NCBI RefSeq assembly: GCF_013402915.1
Contig: NC_050721.1
Location: 806,001-870,000 of the forward strand
Length of the DNA stretch: 64,000 bases
Reading direction: 5' to 3'
DNA from: Zygotorulaspora mrakii
Taxonomy: Eukaryota; Ascomycota; Saccharomycetes; Saccharomycetales; Saccharomycetaceae
In this document: positions 37,401 through 46,226 of the stretch, piece after piece
Layout of the letters: every line of letters starts with the position of its first letter
Position numbering within the stretch: the stretch's first letter is position 1
Translations under genes and position numbers: made by a program
The notes under the pieces: model-generated
Database searches by the model: none
The model's input: only the letters and a program-made list of their open reading frames with translations
Told to the model about the DNA's origin: nothing

Positions 37401-37771
37401 TTCAAATTTATGAACCGTTGATGAGCACAGTTAGGGAAAACAGTTTAATGACCGATTTACCATTGAATAAAGGTGCAATTCAAAACTCGAATAATACCCT
37501 TTACAGGCCCGCAATAGAATCAGTTCGCAACATCCTAGATCTTCTACCAACAGAGCATTATGAATCGATGAAATTCTTGGCTCAGCATATCCATAAGATC
37601 ACCACATTTAGTGAATCCAATTTGATGAATCTGTACAATTTATCTCTAGTTTTTGCGCCAGGTTTGATTAGAGATTATAATGGAGAAAAGGATATCATGG
37701 ACATGAAAGAACGAAATTACATAATTGGCTTCATTGTTGGAAACTACACAGAAATTTTCCAGACAATCTAG
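34409..37771 (+). CDS. RGA1: RGA1/RGA2-type LIM-domain Rho GTPase-activating protein for Cdc42
   Basis: 1120 residues from ATG at 34409 (a TTG two codons upstream is not a start). Two N-terminal LIM zinc fingers (residues ~22-135) show the Cys/His ligands in 'CVRCKESITSGHAYE', 'WHTHCFSCYRCDKPL', 'CFDCSDSCKSCGKKI' and 'YCSDCFKCCKCGDQI'. A long Ser/Thr-rich middle contains a coiled coil near residues 700-755. The C-terminal RhoGAP domain has the arginine finger in 'RTEGIYRKSGSQLLIDQIE' near residue 947 and 'VLKRYLRKLPNPVLSF' near 993. Rga1 and Rga2 of S. cerevisiae (YOR127W/YDR379W) are duplicates that shut off Cdc42 and block rebudding at old bud sites; this is the single pre-duplication copy. 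It is longer than either (about 1008). Confidence 0.96.
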   Translation: MSCAAHMEQPMVASDSIGGHTFPSCVRCKESITSGHAYELGDDRWHTHCFSCYRCDKPLSCDSDFLVLGTGTLICFDCSDSCKSCGKKIGDLAIILSSSNESYCSDCFKCCKCGDQIKDLRYAKTKRGLFCIHCHEKLLAKRKRYEEKKRRLKKTLPEIPPATLDEESKTPKDLSQPIVIPEKSNRRPLSPKRDHQTGQTSQSSHDTHMRTNSESVISQYLANDSDEIEEDSETSGNGDADYKNDEATSTNGVKHERNVSIDDILNSTLENDGGNGTESINSVQLSVKKVENARTLLNKTPLRNGHRRDGSFSRSPLGNRKGMVMEDDDSECDSRNPLEHLSETSIDEVRNTLTTAINTPTAIQVVSPERKAQEVFSGLDQNNSKKSNGSTETNSQEPINEIYEEEVSSQEDHLRAAQNMQEKRQGLALNISSNIIQSLSSAREEDTLTLGIDSNTLRTITSPSTSHRQPNSSPEIALKNGVDVPTGSTHSKSSSEMSGNAYIQSTNSTVSTGSRSIGRSLSMKSKNLVNNLKSKTSGILDPKSASSSYGRSNGRNSPISTPPSSASFSPKMDSFDTHSGWGVPSIHERDSRRGSPSLSTRRFNSGARSDGTTQFDKKIISSSSNMDAVSHQRSRSNVSVNSGVNISMYRTPPLESTPAFSRGSLSEAGSHLRNTSWQANNLPVSKEENDESVNIDSENENFMKKELAETELYLRKLKLELGELESKKSHLKSEVDSLQMNKDSLTREIGLLRSQKENFTSSESLEQISHIPEVLESQKMQVSNSDSTSPAKQLSTASVARPAAKPRFWKIFSGGKQLTGPASQGQQHHSQSSNTQSTNGGYNTSLSSSSSNPTSGKRIDISAPVLQNPNEFSDMKLLPIVNKSFSSTSSQASPSKQDGTSLYGSQLVARCSYEQTLVPKLLLECVDQIESDEELMRTEGIYRKSGSQLLIDQIEREFIACDANISPELGNLLKEDVHAVASVLKRYLRKLPNPVLSFQIYEPLMSTVRENSLMTDLPLNKGAIQNSNNTLYRPAIESVRNILDLLPTEHYESMKFLAQHIHKITTFSESNLMNLYNLSLVFAPGLIRDYNGEKDIMDMKERNYIIGFIVGNYTEIFQTI

Positions 37772-37852
37772 TAACGAGAGTATAAGTTTTACGTAAAACG
37801 GTCATTAAATATCGCACAGTATAAGAATATTATAAAAGTAGCGTATTTTTTT

Positions 37853-38092
37853 TCAGTGTATATTTTTAAGCTCTGGTTTTGAATACATTTCAACCTTTTT
37901 CTTTCCTACCCTCAATAAATGCTCAATTGTAGTGAAATCCTTTCTTGAAAGATCTTTGTACTTACCGAACTCTTCATGAATGAAACTGAAGAATCGGGGC
38001 CTATTATCAACGGGTTTTGAATATGCAATTCTGATGCTAGTTCTATAGAGGTGCAGTACTTCTCTTTGTAAACCACTTAATCTCTTCACCAT
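37853..38092 (-). CDS. SDH6: SDH6, LYR-motif assembly factor of succinate dehydrogenase
   Basis: 79 residues, the length of S. cerevisiae Sdh6 (YDR379C-A). It begins MVKRLSGLQREVLHLYRTSI with the LYR motif at residues 15-17, and retains 'IHEEFGKYKDLSRKDFTTIEHLLRVGKKK', the LYRM helix bundle with its downstream Phe. The human counterpart is SDHAF1. It guides iron-sulphur insertion into Sdh2 in the matrix. The stop is about 80 bp from the RGA1/2 stop, convergent, as in S. cerevisiae next to RGA2. Confidence 0.97.
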   Translation of the reverse strand: MVKRLSGLQREVLHLYRTSIRIAYSKPVDNRPRFFSFIHEEFGKYKDLSRKDFTTIEHLLRVGKKKVEMYSKPELKNIH

Positions 38093-38315
38093 AATTCAAT
38101 GATTGAAGCTTACTTCACTGCTTCATCAAGTTCTAAAGAGTTCCAGCTGTGAAATCCAAACCTTTTTTTCAGAAGTGCATTAAAGGTTGGATCGGACTCA
38201 CACCCAAAAACTAAAACATGGACATAAATGAAAAATTATAAGGGAAAGACAAGAAATAAAATAACCAAGAGTATTAGTAAGCTGTAATCTTATATAATGC
38301 GAATAATCCTAGAAT

Positions 38316-40028
38316 TCATTTTCCGAGATATTCTTCGTAACCTATTCTCTCTAGTTTGGCAGCTTTCTCAAGAACTTCAGTTTCTTGTCTTAATAAGAAC
38401 TCTTGCATTTTCTTGTGTAATGAACCATCGAAAGCGCCGATCAAGCGTATCGCTAAAAGAGCAGCATTAGTACTATTATTGATTGCTACGGTAGCAACTG
38501 GAACACCTCTCGGCATTTGAACTATAGAGTGCAATGAGTCCACACCATCTAAACAAGATCCCTTGACAGGTACTCCAATTACCGGTAATGGAGTCATAGC
38601 AGCTACCATACCAGGTAGATGTGCGGCACCGCCGGCACCTGCGATTATTGCCTTAATACCACGTTGCGATGCTTCAATGGCATATTTGGTCATTCTATGT
38701 GGAGTACGGTGAGCTGAAACGATTGTGACTTCGAATGGCACCTCGAATTGTTTGAGTATATCGCAAGCTGCGGACATTACAGGTAAGTCAGAATCAGATC
38801 CCATGATAATTCCAACTACAGGCTTTTTACTGGATTCTCTCTCCATGGCTCTCACGGCGGATGTTTGCACTGGTTTCTTTGCTTCGCCGATAATATACGA
38901 GAGTCTCCTTTCACATTCCTCCATGGAGGAAGCTATAACATTAACGTGGCCCATTTTTCTCTTAGGTCTTGATTCCTTACCGTAAAGATATACGGAAGAG
39001 CCGGGAGTTTCCAGAGCCCTTTGACAAATCTCTAATTCTTTATTTTTCTCCTTTTCATCACCCAAGATATTAAGCATTATAGCATTTGTTTCAAAAGTGG
39101 ATAAAGAGCAGAAATTTTTTGGCATGGGTAAATCGAGTACTGCTCTAACATGAGCTTCAAATTGGGAAGTTACGCATGCGTCAATAGTGTAATGACCTGA
39201 ATTATGAGGTCTTGGTGCAATTTCATTTATTAGCAAATTACCATCTTCTAGATAAAACATTTCAACACCAAAGATACCACATCCAGGAAAGCCTTTTATG
39301 GCATTTTCCGCCAGCAGTTTCGCTTTCAGTTGCACTGAATCTGGTACCCTTGCAGGTGCATAACATAGGTAGCAAATGTTATCTTTGTGAATGGTCTCAA
39401 CGGTTGGATATGAGAAAACGCGACCATCAATAGAACGGACGATCATAACAGCAAGCTCCTTCTTGAATGGTGCCCATTTTTCAGCATACAAAGGACGTTC
39501 TTTCAAGAAATCTAAGGACTCCGGTATCATATCTTTATTCTTGATGACAAAGTTTCCCCTGCCATCGTATGCCAACGTCTTTGATTTCAGCATGAATGGA
39601 TAACCTAATTTTTCACCGATTTCGGTCAATGCTTCTACACTGGCGCCGTCAACAGATAAACTCTCGGTGACAGCAATCTCGTTTTTGATCAGATGCTGCT
39701 TTTGTAAAAATTTGTCCTGAATCAGTTCAATAGTCTCTGGTGATGGGTAAATCTTGAGATGTGGGTGTTTTTTTTGCATCTTCTTTAACGTAGGCACATC
39801 GACATGTTCGATTTCCACGGTCAACACGTCACATTTCGCAGCGATCTTTTCGATATCCTCAGGATTACTAAAAGAACCGTTGATATGTTGAGAAACGCTG
39901 TTAATCTGCTTTGCAGGTGAGCCTGGCGCATCTAGAATGACAGTTTTCACATTTAGTCTGTTCGCAGCTTCCACGATCATGCGACCCAATTGTCCCCCAC
40001 CCAAGATACCGACTGTTCTGGAATCCAT
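38316..40028 (-). CDS. ADE2: ADE2, phosphoribosylaminoimidazole carboxylase
   Basis: 570 residues (S. cerevisiae Ade2, YOR128C, 571). The N-terminal two thirds are the PurK-like ATP-grasp domain, beginning '[18 protein letters not shown]' and including '[13 protein letters not shown]' near 155 and '[17 protein letters not shown]' near 265. The C-terminal third from about residue 400 is the PurE domain: '[16 protein letters not shown]' , '[13 protein letters not shown]' and '[25 protein letters not shown]'. It converts AIR to CAIR in purine synthesis; loss gives red colonies in S. cerevisiae. It is divergent from ARO10 across a long promoter. Confidence 0.98.
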   Translation of the reverse strand: MDSRTVGILGGGQLGRMIVEAANRLNVKTVILDAPGSPAKQINSVSQHINGSFSNPEDIEKIAAKCDVLTVEIEHVDVPTLKKMQKKHPHLKIYPSPETIELIQDKFLQKQHLIKNEIAVTESLSVDGASVEALTEIGEKLGYPFMLKSKTLAYDGRGNFVIKNKDMIPESLDFLKERPLYAEKWAPFKKELAVMIVRSIDGRVFSYPTVETIHKDNICYLCYAPARVPDSVQLKAKLLAENAIKGFPGCGIFGVEMFYLEDGNLLINEIAPRPHNSGHYTIDACVTSQFEAHVRAVLDLPMPKNFCSLSTFETNAIMLNILGDEKEKNKELEICQRALETPGSSVYLYGKESRPKRKMGHVNVIASSMEECERRLSYIIGEAKKPVQTSAVRAMERESSKKPVVGIIMGSDSDLPVMSAACDILKQFEVPFEVTIVSAHRTPHRMTKYAIEASQRGIKAIIAGAGGAAHLPGMVAAMTPLPVIGVPVKGSCLDGVDSLHSIVQMPRGVPVATVAINNSTNAALLAIRLIGAFDGSLHKKMQEFLLRQETEVLEKAAKLERIGYEEYLGK

Positions 40029-40387
40029 TTTAGCTGTGTCTCTATATAACTATCCTCTTCAATGGCCTGAGAGACTACTTGCTATCAGCTCGCGTTCTTG
40101 AATCAAGACTACCAAGACAACTCAGACTACCAGCTATTTCAAAACGTCAGTCTTTTTTTTTTTCAATATCGCAGAATTTCATATCTCATTAAAATGATAT
40201 TACTTTTCACAGAGAGGGAAGCGAAAAAGAAGTCAGAACGAACAGGACATTGCCAGGTCGCAAGCTAACAGCTACGCACGAACGTGCTACTCGATGTTTT
40301 AACGTCCATCCGTCTGCCGGTAGACGTACACACACTTCCACGCAATGTTTCGCCATAAGAAGATGTCGTTACACCGTAAGCTTCTGT

Positions 40388-40404
40388 CACGTGAGTATCA
40401 CGTG
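40388..40404. promoter_or_regulatory. Pair of CACGTG elements in the ADE2/ARO10 promoter
   Basis: CACGTG at 40388-40393 and again at 40399-40404, start-to-start spacing 11 bp (about one helical turn). Each matches the Cbf1/Pho4 E-box. They are about 360 bp upstream of ADE2 and 515 bp upstream of ARO10. Confidence 0.65.
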
Positions 40405-40570
40405 CCTATATCATTCAATAAGAAGCTACAGCGGGCAAGACGTCGAGGCATTGAGGCGCGACACCGTGATTGGTCACCAATGATCTAGATTCTGCTCGAT
40501 TTAAACCGCAATTCCAGGCGCTGGGGGCCCGGAATTGCGACGGAAGTTCAGATTCTCCCTTGTTTCCGTT

Positions 40571-40633
40571 CCTTGCCGAGCCTGCCGAGCCTGCCGAAAT
40601 CCGAAATCCTACACGCCGGCAAGCTCGGCAAGG
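40571..40633. promoter_or_regulatory. CCG direct-repeat array flanked by a 10-bp inverted repeat, ARO10 promoter
   Basis: CCG triplets at 40576, 40585 and 40594 lie in a tandem 9-bp unit (GCCGAGCCT), with a further CCG at 40601. The first unit is part of CCTTGCCGAG (40571-40580), whose exact reverse complement CTCGGCAAGG occurs at 40624-40633. Arrayed CCG triplets are the type of site bound by Zn2Cys6 activators; Aro80, the aromatic amino acid regulator of ARO9 and ARO10 in S. cerevisiae, binds spaced CCG repeats. The spacing here (six bases between triplets) is one shorter than I recall for S. cerevisiae, so assignment to Aro80 is inference. Confidence 0.6.
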
Positions 40634-40688
40634 AGCGGCGGACCCTTTGTTTCGGTATTGAAGGGTACTGAGATCTACTGCTGACACC

Positions 40689-40715
40689 AGAGATGTCAGA
40701 GATATCAGAGATATC
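40689..40715. repeat. Three tandem copies of a 9-bp unit, ARO10 promoter
   Basis: AGAGATGTC, AGAGATATC, AGAGATATC in tandem at 40689-40715, followed by a partial AGATC. It lies just upstream of the TATA box. Role unknown; could be a regulatory array or replication slippage. Confidence 0.8.
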
Positions 40716-40731
40716 AGATCGCATCTGATGA

Positions 40732-40739
40732 TATATAAA
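40732..40739 (+). promoter_or_regulatory. TATA box of ARO10
   Basis: TATATAAA at 40732-40739, about 180 bp before the ARO10 ATG, a strong match to the yeast TATA consensus as expected for a regulated gene. Confidence 0.65.
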
Positions 40740-40919
40740 AGGAAGATAAACTCGACCGTATTTCATTTGATACTGTTTGAAGTACGAAGGTTACATACCA
40801 AAACTGTTGCGAAAGTTGCTAGTTAAAGTTGTCAGCGAAGGTCGTTGAATAGTCGTTGAGTGTTGGAAAAGGTGGCAGCAATCAATCCAAGTGTTCCTCG
40901 TGTTTCTCGTGTTCAGATC

Positions 40920-42803
40920 ATGACCGTATCTGATTTTCTTTCCAAAGATGATGCCAAGGATGGCGGGTTTGCAGATGTGCCCGAGAGGATTCCGCTCGGA
41001 GAGTACCTCTTGAAAAGACTGATCTCGATCGGCACCAAGTCTGTATTTGGAGTTCCTGGAGACTACAATTTGAGTCTACTGGAGTATTTTTATGACGATA
41101 ATTTGAAAACTGACATCAAATGGATTGGGTGTTGCAACGAACTGAACGCCTCGTATGCAGCCGACGGGTATAGTCGGTACACGGGCAGGATTTCTTGTCT
41201 GTTAACTACGCTGGGAGTTGGGGAGTTGGGAGCGCTGAGTGGGGTGGCGGGCGCTTGCTGTGAGGACGTCAGGGTGTTGCATGTCGTTGGCATTGGCAAA
41301 AATGAGCTCTCCGACGAGGCACAGATAAGAGACCGGAACATGCACCACATGTTGCCGGATATGTACGAGGGGAACATGAAGGGACCGAACCACCGGATAT
41401 ATTACGAAATGATAAAAGGCAGAATCTCCTGTTCCTCCGAGTACCTGGACGACATCACTGTTGCGTGTGATAGAATCGATAAGGTTATCAGGGATATCTT
41501 GAGGCACTCTAAACCGGGATATCTGTTTATACCTTCATCTTTTTTTGACCAAATGGTAGAATCTCGTAATTTAGTGACATCGCCTACGCTTTGTTTGAAA
41601 AACGAAAGGTTCATGACGTCTGAAAATGACATTGAACGGATAACTGATTTAGTTTTGAGCTCCCTTTACGGCAGCAGCACGCCTGCCTTGTTGGGTGATG
41701 TTAAAACTGATAGATTTGGTATCAATAAACAATTGAATGAATTTGCTGAGATGACTGGCATTTGGTGCTTTTCCACCGTTTCAGGCAAATCAATTCTTGA
41801 TGAGAGTTCAAAATATTATATGGGGGTTTACAACGGTAATTGCAGTTTACAGTCGGTAAAGGAAAAATTTCTATCATGTGATTTGATTATAAATTTTGGT
41901 ATTGATATCAATGAAGCTAATTATGGGTTTTTTTCCTATGATTATAAAAATGATGCAAAGGTCATTCAATTACATCCGAGGTATGTTAGATTCTTTGATA
42001 ATAAGACAAAACAGGAAGAAATTTTCCAAAATGTGAATTTCATTGATATTTTAGATCGTTTGATTCACACGATTGATTTGAAGCAACTTGGTTTAAGTTA
42101 TGATCCAAGTTTCAAATCTTTCAGTAATGATGATTTGGTAATTCCGGAACATGAATATACTTTAAGTCATATCACACAACCTTATCTACAGAAATATTTG
42201 CCAAATTACTTCAATCCAGGTGATATCATAATCTCAGATACGGGATCATTTCAATTCGCCCTACGCGACTTCAAGCTACCATCTCAATCAAAGCTCATAA
42301 CACAAAACTTGTATCTAGCTATCGGCACAGCTTTACCAATGGCTCTGGGCGTAGGTATCGGTATGCAAGACTATCCAAGAAATCATATATTTGATGACAG
42401 CAAGGTGGATAAGGACTATAAACCTAAATTAATCCTATTCGAGGGAGATGGCTCAGCTATAATGACAGTACAAGAATTATCAACAATGATTCGTTATAAA
42501 GTTCCAATGGAGATTTTCCTACTAAATAACAATGGCTATACAATTGAGAGAGCCATCAAAGGTCCAACAAGATCCTATAATGACATCATGCCATGGAAGT
42601 GGACACTTTTATTGGAAGCATTTGGAGATTTTGATGGTGGGTTTACTAAGAGTGAGGTTTTGAAAACTCGGAAACAAATGGAGGCAAAATTGGAAAAATT
42701 GAAATTGAAATCTCAAACAGGTATCGAATTCCACGAAGTTATATTAGGAACTTTTGATATCTCAACACAGTTATCACAAATGATAGCCTCCACATCACAG
42801 TGA
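40920..42803 (+). CDS. ARO10: ARO10, phenylpyruvate (2-oxo acid) decarboxylase
   Basis: 627 residues from ATG at 40920; the frame opens further upstream only to a GTG at 40860. Pyruvate-decarboxylase-like architecture: N-terminal PYR domain with 'SVFGVPGDYNLSLLEYFYDD' and the catalytic Glu in 'GCCNELNASYAADGYSR' near residue 72, a central domain, and the thiamine diphosphate motif 'FEGDGSAIMTVQELSTMIRY' to 'NNNGYT' near residues 503-541. Similar to S. cerevisiae Aro10 (YDR380W, 635). The enzyme decarboxylates phenylpyruvate and related keto acids in the Ehrlich pathway to fusel alcohols. The first ~600 nt of the gene are markedly GC-richer than the rest. ARO10 next to ADE2 (YOR128C) fits the interleaved ancestral order. 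Confidence 0.94.
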   Translation: MTVSDFLSKDDAKDGGFADVPERIPLGEYLLKRLISIGTKSVFGVPGDYNLSLLEYFYDDNLKTDIKWIGCCNELNASYAADGYSRYTGRISCLLTTLGVGELGALSGVAGACCEDVRVLHVVGIGKNELSDEAQIRDRNMHHMLPDMYEGNMKGPNHRIYYEMIKGRISCSSEYLDDITVACDRIDKVIRDILRHSKPGYLFIPSSFFDQMVESRNLVTSPTLCLKNERFMTSENDIERITDLVLSSLYGSSTPALLGDVKTDRFGINKQLNEFAEMTGIWCFSTVSGKSILDESSKYYMGVYNGNCSLQSVKEKFLSCDLIINFGIDINEANYGFFSYDYKNDAKVIQLHPRYVRFFDNKTKQEEIFQNVNFIDILDRLIHTIDLKQLGLSYDPSFKSFSNDDLVIPEHEYTLSHITQPYLQKYLPNYFNPGDIIISDTGSFQFALRDFKLPSQSKLITQNLYLAIGTALPMALGVGIGMQDYPRNHIFDDSKVDKDYKPKLILFEGDGSAIMTVQELSTMIRYKVPMEIFLLNNNGYTIERAIKGPTRSYNDIMPWKWTLLLEAFGDFDGGFTKSEVLKTRKQMEAKLEKLKLKSQTGIEFHEVILGTFDISTQLSQMIASTSQ

Positions 42804-42900
42804 TCATCACCTAAACAAATGAAAATAAATGAAATAAAAAAATCTCTATTTTATATACTTTATACAATTTATCAACCCCATTAAACCTTTTTCAATACTA

Positions 42901-45351
42901 TCAACGTCTTTCTTGCTGATCACCATGGAGCATGGGTCTAAAAGAATGCTCCGTTTTTGATAGTCTGATCTCATAATTCGTGAAATCGTTACGTTGTTGC
43001 AATTTCATGCAATGATAAACAAGCTGAAAATATGCATGCAAATTTTGTTCCAGCATTACTTTCCCGATTGCATGATTCTCTATTAGTTGCAGAATCCTGA
43101 AAGATATATTCTTGGATATTGTAACCAGTTGCTGTATTTCTTCATAATCCATCTTAATCGAAAGGGAAGAATCATTAGAAAGAATTGGAGAAATAAGTTT
43201 ACTCGTTGGAACTGATGATATCGAATATGCTTCGGAACTAGATTTCACGGAGCTACTTTCCATTGAATTATCTAGCGTCTTATTATTTGCAATATTAAGC
43301 ATCCATTTGAATGCTACTGACCTCGGTCTTTCATTAACGCTACTAGCTGGAGTCTCCTCGGAATACATATACTCTACCGGTTTCTCCTTAACCTCTGAAT
43401 TGAGTAGTAACGGAAAGAATAATAAATTCAAACTTCTATCTTTTGCGAATGTTTCAGATGCTGTATCGTGAATATTGCTATCCACGAGATGTACCCAGGA
43501 ATTATTAATACGAAGGTTGTGTAATATGGTTTTTGCAAAATTGTTCATAGCACTGGCATTGTTAATATTACCGAAACTCGCTGCGGAATACATGCTATTC
43601 TCAGTGGTAGTAACGAGAGGAAAGCTTAAACAAACACTCAAAAAAATTTCCAAGCTGCTGTTCCCGTTGGATAGGTATTCATAAATCTCATGAAGTATCT
43701 CATTCATCCTTAATACCATTTTACCGTTTAGTGGTTGGTAAGGGATTTGAGATGACTCCTGAGAATCAAATATAGTGTTGACCATATCAGATAAACTATC
43801 CAATAGGCGTGCTACCTTTAGGGATTCGTTCGTGAATAAGTCATCAAAAAAGATAAAATCTCTGTAACTTGTGAGATATTCGTCTAGCACATTATCACTT
43901 GCTATGTCAGTTTTGAAAATATTTCTATTCAAAGACTGAAATAAATTTATTTTTCTCAATATTTGAATTATGGTGGAATTATTCGTTTTTTCTAAGGATA
44001 TGATTTCAAGGAAAATTGTCATTAAGCTACTATCAATGTGAGTATCCATCAATGAAACTGATAGAGTGCTGTTCCTTCTGTTGAGCATTTTCTTCAAGGA
44101 TAGAGATTCCAGTTTTTTTTGAAATCCAGCGGCCTTTTCCTTATTGAATTCAATGATGGTATCTGTATCAACATCATAGTAAAAATCCCACAGATTGCTT
44201 TGCAATTTGAAAATTGGATTTGCTGTTCCAATAATAGCGATGACGTTTTCGCTTTGCATTGAAGAAAAGTACTGCTTGATGAGATCTAACATGCCTACTT
44301 CCATATACGGGAGAATTACAACTCGTTCGTTTCTGCAATTCTGCATAATGTTTGCAGAGCTCAGGCAGCCCATCAAACTCGATAAAGCCAATACAAATTC
44401 ACATATTTCATATTTCGGAAGCTGTTTTGAATTAATAATAATTTTCAGAGACGTTTTGATAATGTCTCCTTTGCGCAGCAGAGGAATCAGTTTACTTAGG
44501 AAGTTAGCCACCAAATTGTTGTATTTTATTGTAATCCCCATGGGAGTATCCTGAATCAAATCAATTAACAGCGGTCTCCTGTTGAAATTCCTAAACGGCT
44601 CTCGCGGCTTGTAGGCATCATATGAGATGGTTAAATGCCCCTTGATCAATTCTATTCTGTTACCATATTTATCACGGTCTGGTATATTCAAAAATTGTAA
44701 AATCTCATGTTGCTTATCCGATGATTTATCCATTACATCTCTTAGTGAGTGTTCTGAGTTGATCCCCGAAAAAATGTTCTGTAACGCCCTATTTTCATGT
44801 ATTTGTTTAACGAAAGAAAGATCAATACTATTGATAGAGTTGTAAAAATCAATTAGAAATGGTACAGTTGTCCCGTAAGTGTCGTAGCGCATCAAATTCT
44901 CCAGTGTTAGCTGTATAATAGGCTTAAAGCTCTTGGAACATTTCAGCCGTGTTCCAAACGCCACAGCTTTAATTTTAGCTCCTCTAGCATCCTTCGTATT
45001 TTCCTCTGCTTTGACAACGCTAAGAAAGAAAATAGTATCCTCGGGATTATTAGCAGCTGATGGAAGCAATTCGTAGCATTTCGACTTATAGTTGAAGTAA
45101 AGCATGAAATTCGTAAAATCGACGGCGCCTGTCGAGAGGTTATGTTCCACATTGCTAGGCATCATTAAGCTTGCCAGATAAAGAGCATTCTTTGATTGAC
45201 TACTCATCTCGATGGAGGATTCAAATCCTGGAATATAGTGAGGATACTGATATTTCAACGTGTGGCCATACTTGTTATCAAATTCTGCCATGATAACATA
45301 CTCAACATTGGTTTCCGGTGGTATATACGGTTTGCGTTCCGGATCAGTCAT
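42901..45351 (-). CDS. AFI1: AFI1, DENN-type polarity protein, Arf3 interactor
   Basis: 816 residues from the only upstream ATG at 45351 (the frame is open to about 45440 but has no ATG there). The N-terminus 'VEYVIMAEFDNKYGHTLKYQYPHYIPGF' is the Afi1/Anchor-of-Arf3 signature, and later segments ('LIDLIQDTPMGITIKYNNLVANFLSKLI', 'VILPYMEVGMLDLIKQYFSS') look like the DENN-related body. In S. cerevisiae Afi1 (YOR129C, 893 residues) binds Arf3 and is needed for its polarised distribution in bud-site selection. The tail-to-tail pair with ARO10 and the presence of ADE2 nearby support the YOR128C-YOR129C block. A short upstream coding exon cannot be excluded because the open frame continues past the ATG. 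Confidence 0.88.
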   Translation of the reverse strand: MTDPERKPYIPPETNVEYVIMAEFDNKYGHTLKYQYPHYIPGFESSIEMSSQSKNALYLASLMMPSNVEHNLSTGAVDFTNFMLYFNYKSKCYELLPSAANNPEDTIFFLSVVKAEENTKDARGAKIKAVAFGTRLKCSKSFKPIIQLTLENLMRYDTYGTTVPFLIDFYNSINSIDLSFVKQIHENRALQNIFSGINSEHSLRDVMDKSSDKQHEILQFLNIPDRDKYGNRIELIKGHLTISYDAYKPREPFRNFNRRPLLIDLIQDTPMGITIKYNNLVANFLSKLIPLLRKGDIIKTSLKIIINSKQLPKYEICEFVLALSSLMGCLSSANIMQNCRNERVVILPYMEVGMLDLIKQYFSSMQSENVIAIIGTANPIFKLQSNLWDFYYDVDTDTIIEFNKEKAAGFQKKLESLSLKKMLNRRNSTLSVSLMDTHIDSSLMTIFLEIISLEKTNNSTIIQILRKINLFQSLNRNIFKTDIASDNVLDEYLTSYRDFIFFDDLFTNESLKVARLLDSLSDMVNTIFDSQESSQIPYQPLNGKMVLRMNEILHEIYEYLSNGNSSLEIFLSVCLSFPLVTTTENSMYSAASFGNINNASAMNNFAKTILHNLRINNSWVHLVDSNIHDTASETFAKDRSLNLLFFPLLLNSEVKEKPVEYMYSEETPASSVNERPRSVAFKWMLNIANNKTLDNSMESSSVKSSSEAYSISSVPTSKLISPILSNDSSLSIKMDYEEIQQLVTISKNISFRILQLIENHAIGKVMLEQNLHAYFQLVYHCMKLQQRNDFTNYEIRLSKTEHSFRPMLHGDQQERR

Positions 45352-46226
45352 TTTTTTACCAATATTTCCATAACCTCCAGTTAAGGACTTCTTCTGTCTT
45401 TGCTGCTTCGCTTTGCTCTGTAAATGGTTTATAGACAATATTCACCAAAACGTTTTATGCAAATACCATGAAGACCCTTCCAAAGTCTTTAATACCTACG
45501 TTGGAGCTTCACACACTTTGCTGATCAATTTTTGTTAACTTTCAATTTTTTCCAAATCGATCTGTCTCGCTTCGAGAATTTTAGGAAGTTCAAAGCTTAT
45601 CCGCTTTCCGTACCGTATTTAGACCCTTAGCCAGCTACAACACAATTCAGAGCTGTACGCATTTAAGCTATCTTAAGTTTTCTCCCGCTAAATTAATACT
45701 ATTTTAATCGTTAGAGGCTTTCGACCTACATCCTAACCATGGTTAACCCGCCTTTAATTACAGTCTATCATCCATTTCTATGTAAGTGTGCTGAGCAAAC
45801 AGGTGGCGAATCTCTTAAGCTTGCGCTCACCCAGCTAATGACCCTTCTATCACAAGGACGAGCTTGAGAAAAGAATACGTTATCATATCATTAGTGTGAG
45901 ACCTACATGTGAACGCACTTCATCTTGGTGGGTAAAGTGCATTCACTAAATGGTGAGTCTTCGGGAAAAGAGGAAGAGACCTCCTAGCGGCGAGATCGGT
46001 ATAGTTATTCCAGGCTATTACCATTCGTTGCGCTCACTTGATCATGAGTAAACCTTGTTTGTTTAAACTTGTAAACATTTATCTTAAATGTGCCATGCCG
46101 TGCCGTGCAGAAGATAATAAGCAAAGGGCACTATTTACCTTTAAGCGACGCTTCAGAGCATATAGTTAAAAGACGGTCTGAAAAAGCACTAAATCTAACA
46201 CCACAGAGGACTATCAAATTCATGAA
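45352..46226. other. Divergent AFI1/TLG2 intergenic region and synteny breakpoint
   Basis: About 0.87 kb between genes from two unlinked S. cerevisiae groups (YOR129C and YOL018C). It holds a perfect 12-bp palindrome, TAACCATGGTTA, near 45736-45747 and a forkhead-like GTAAACA near 46071. No tRNA gene, LTR or centromere is visible. Confidence 0.55.

Noticed and set aside
45436..45438. AFI1 starting further upstream at TTG 45438
   Set aside because: No ATG lies there and no branch site supports an upstream exon; the ATG at 45351 is used instead.
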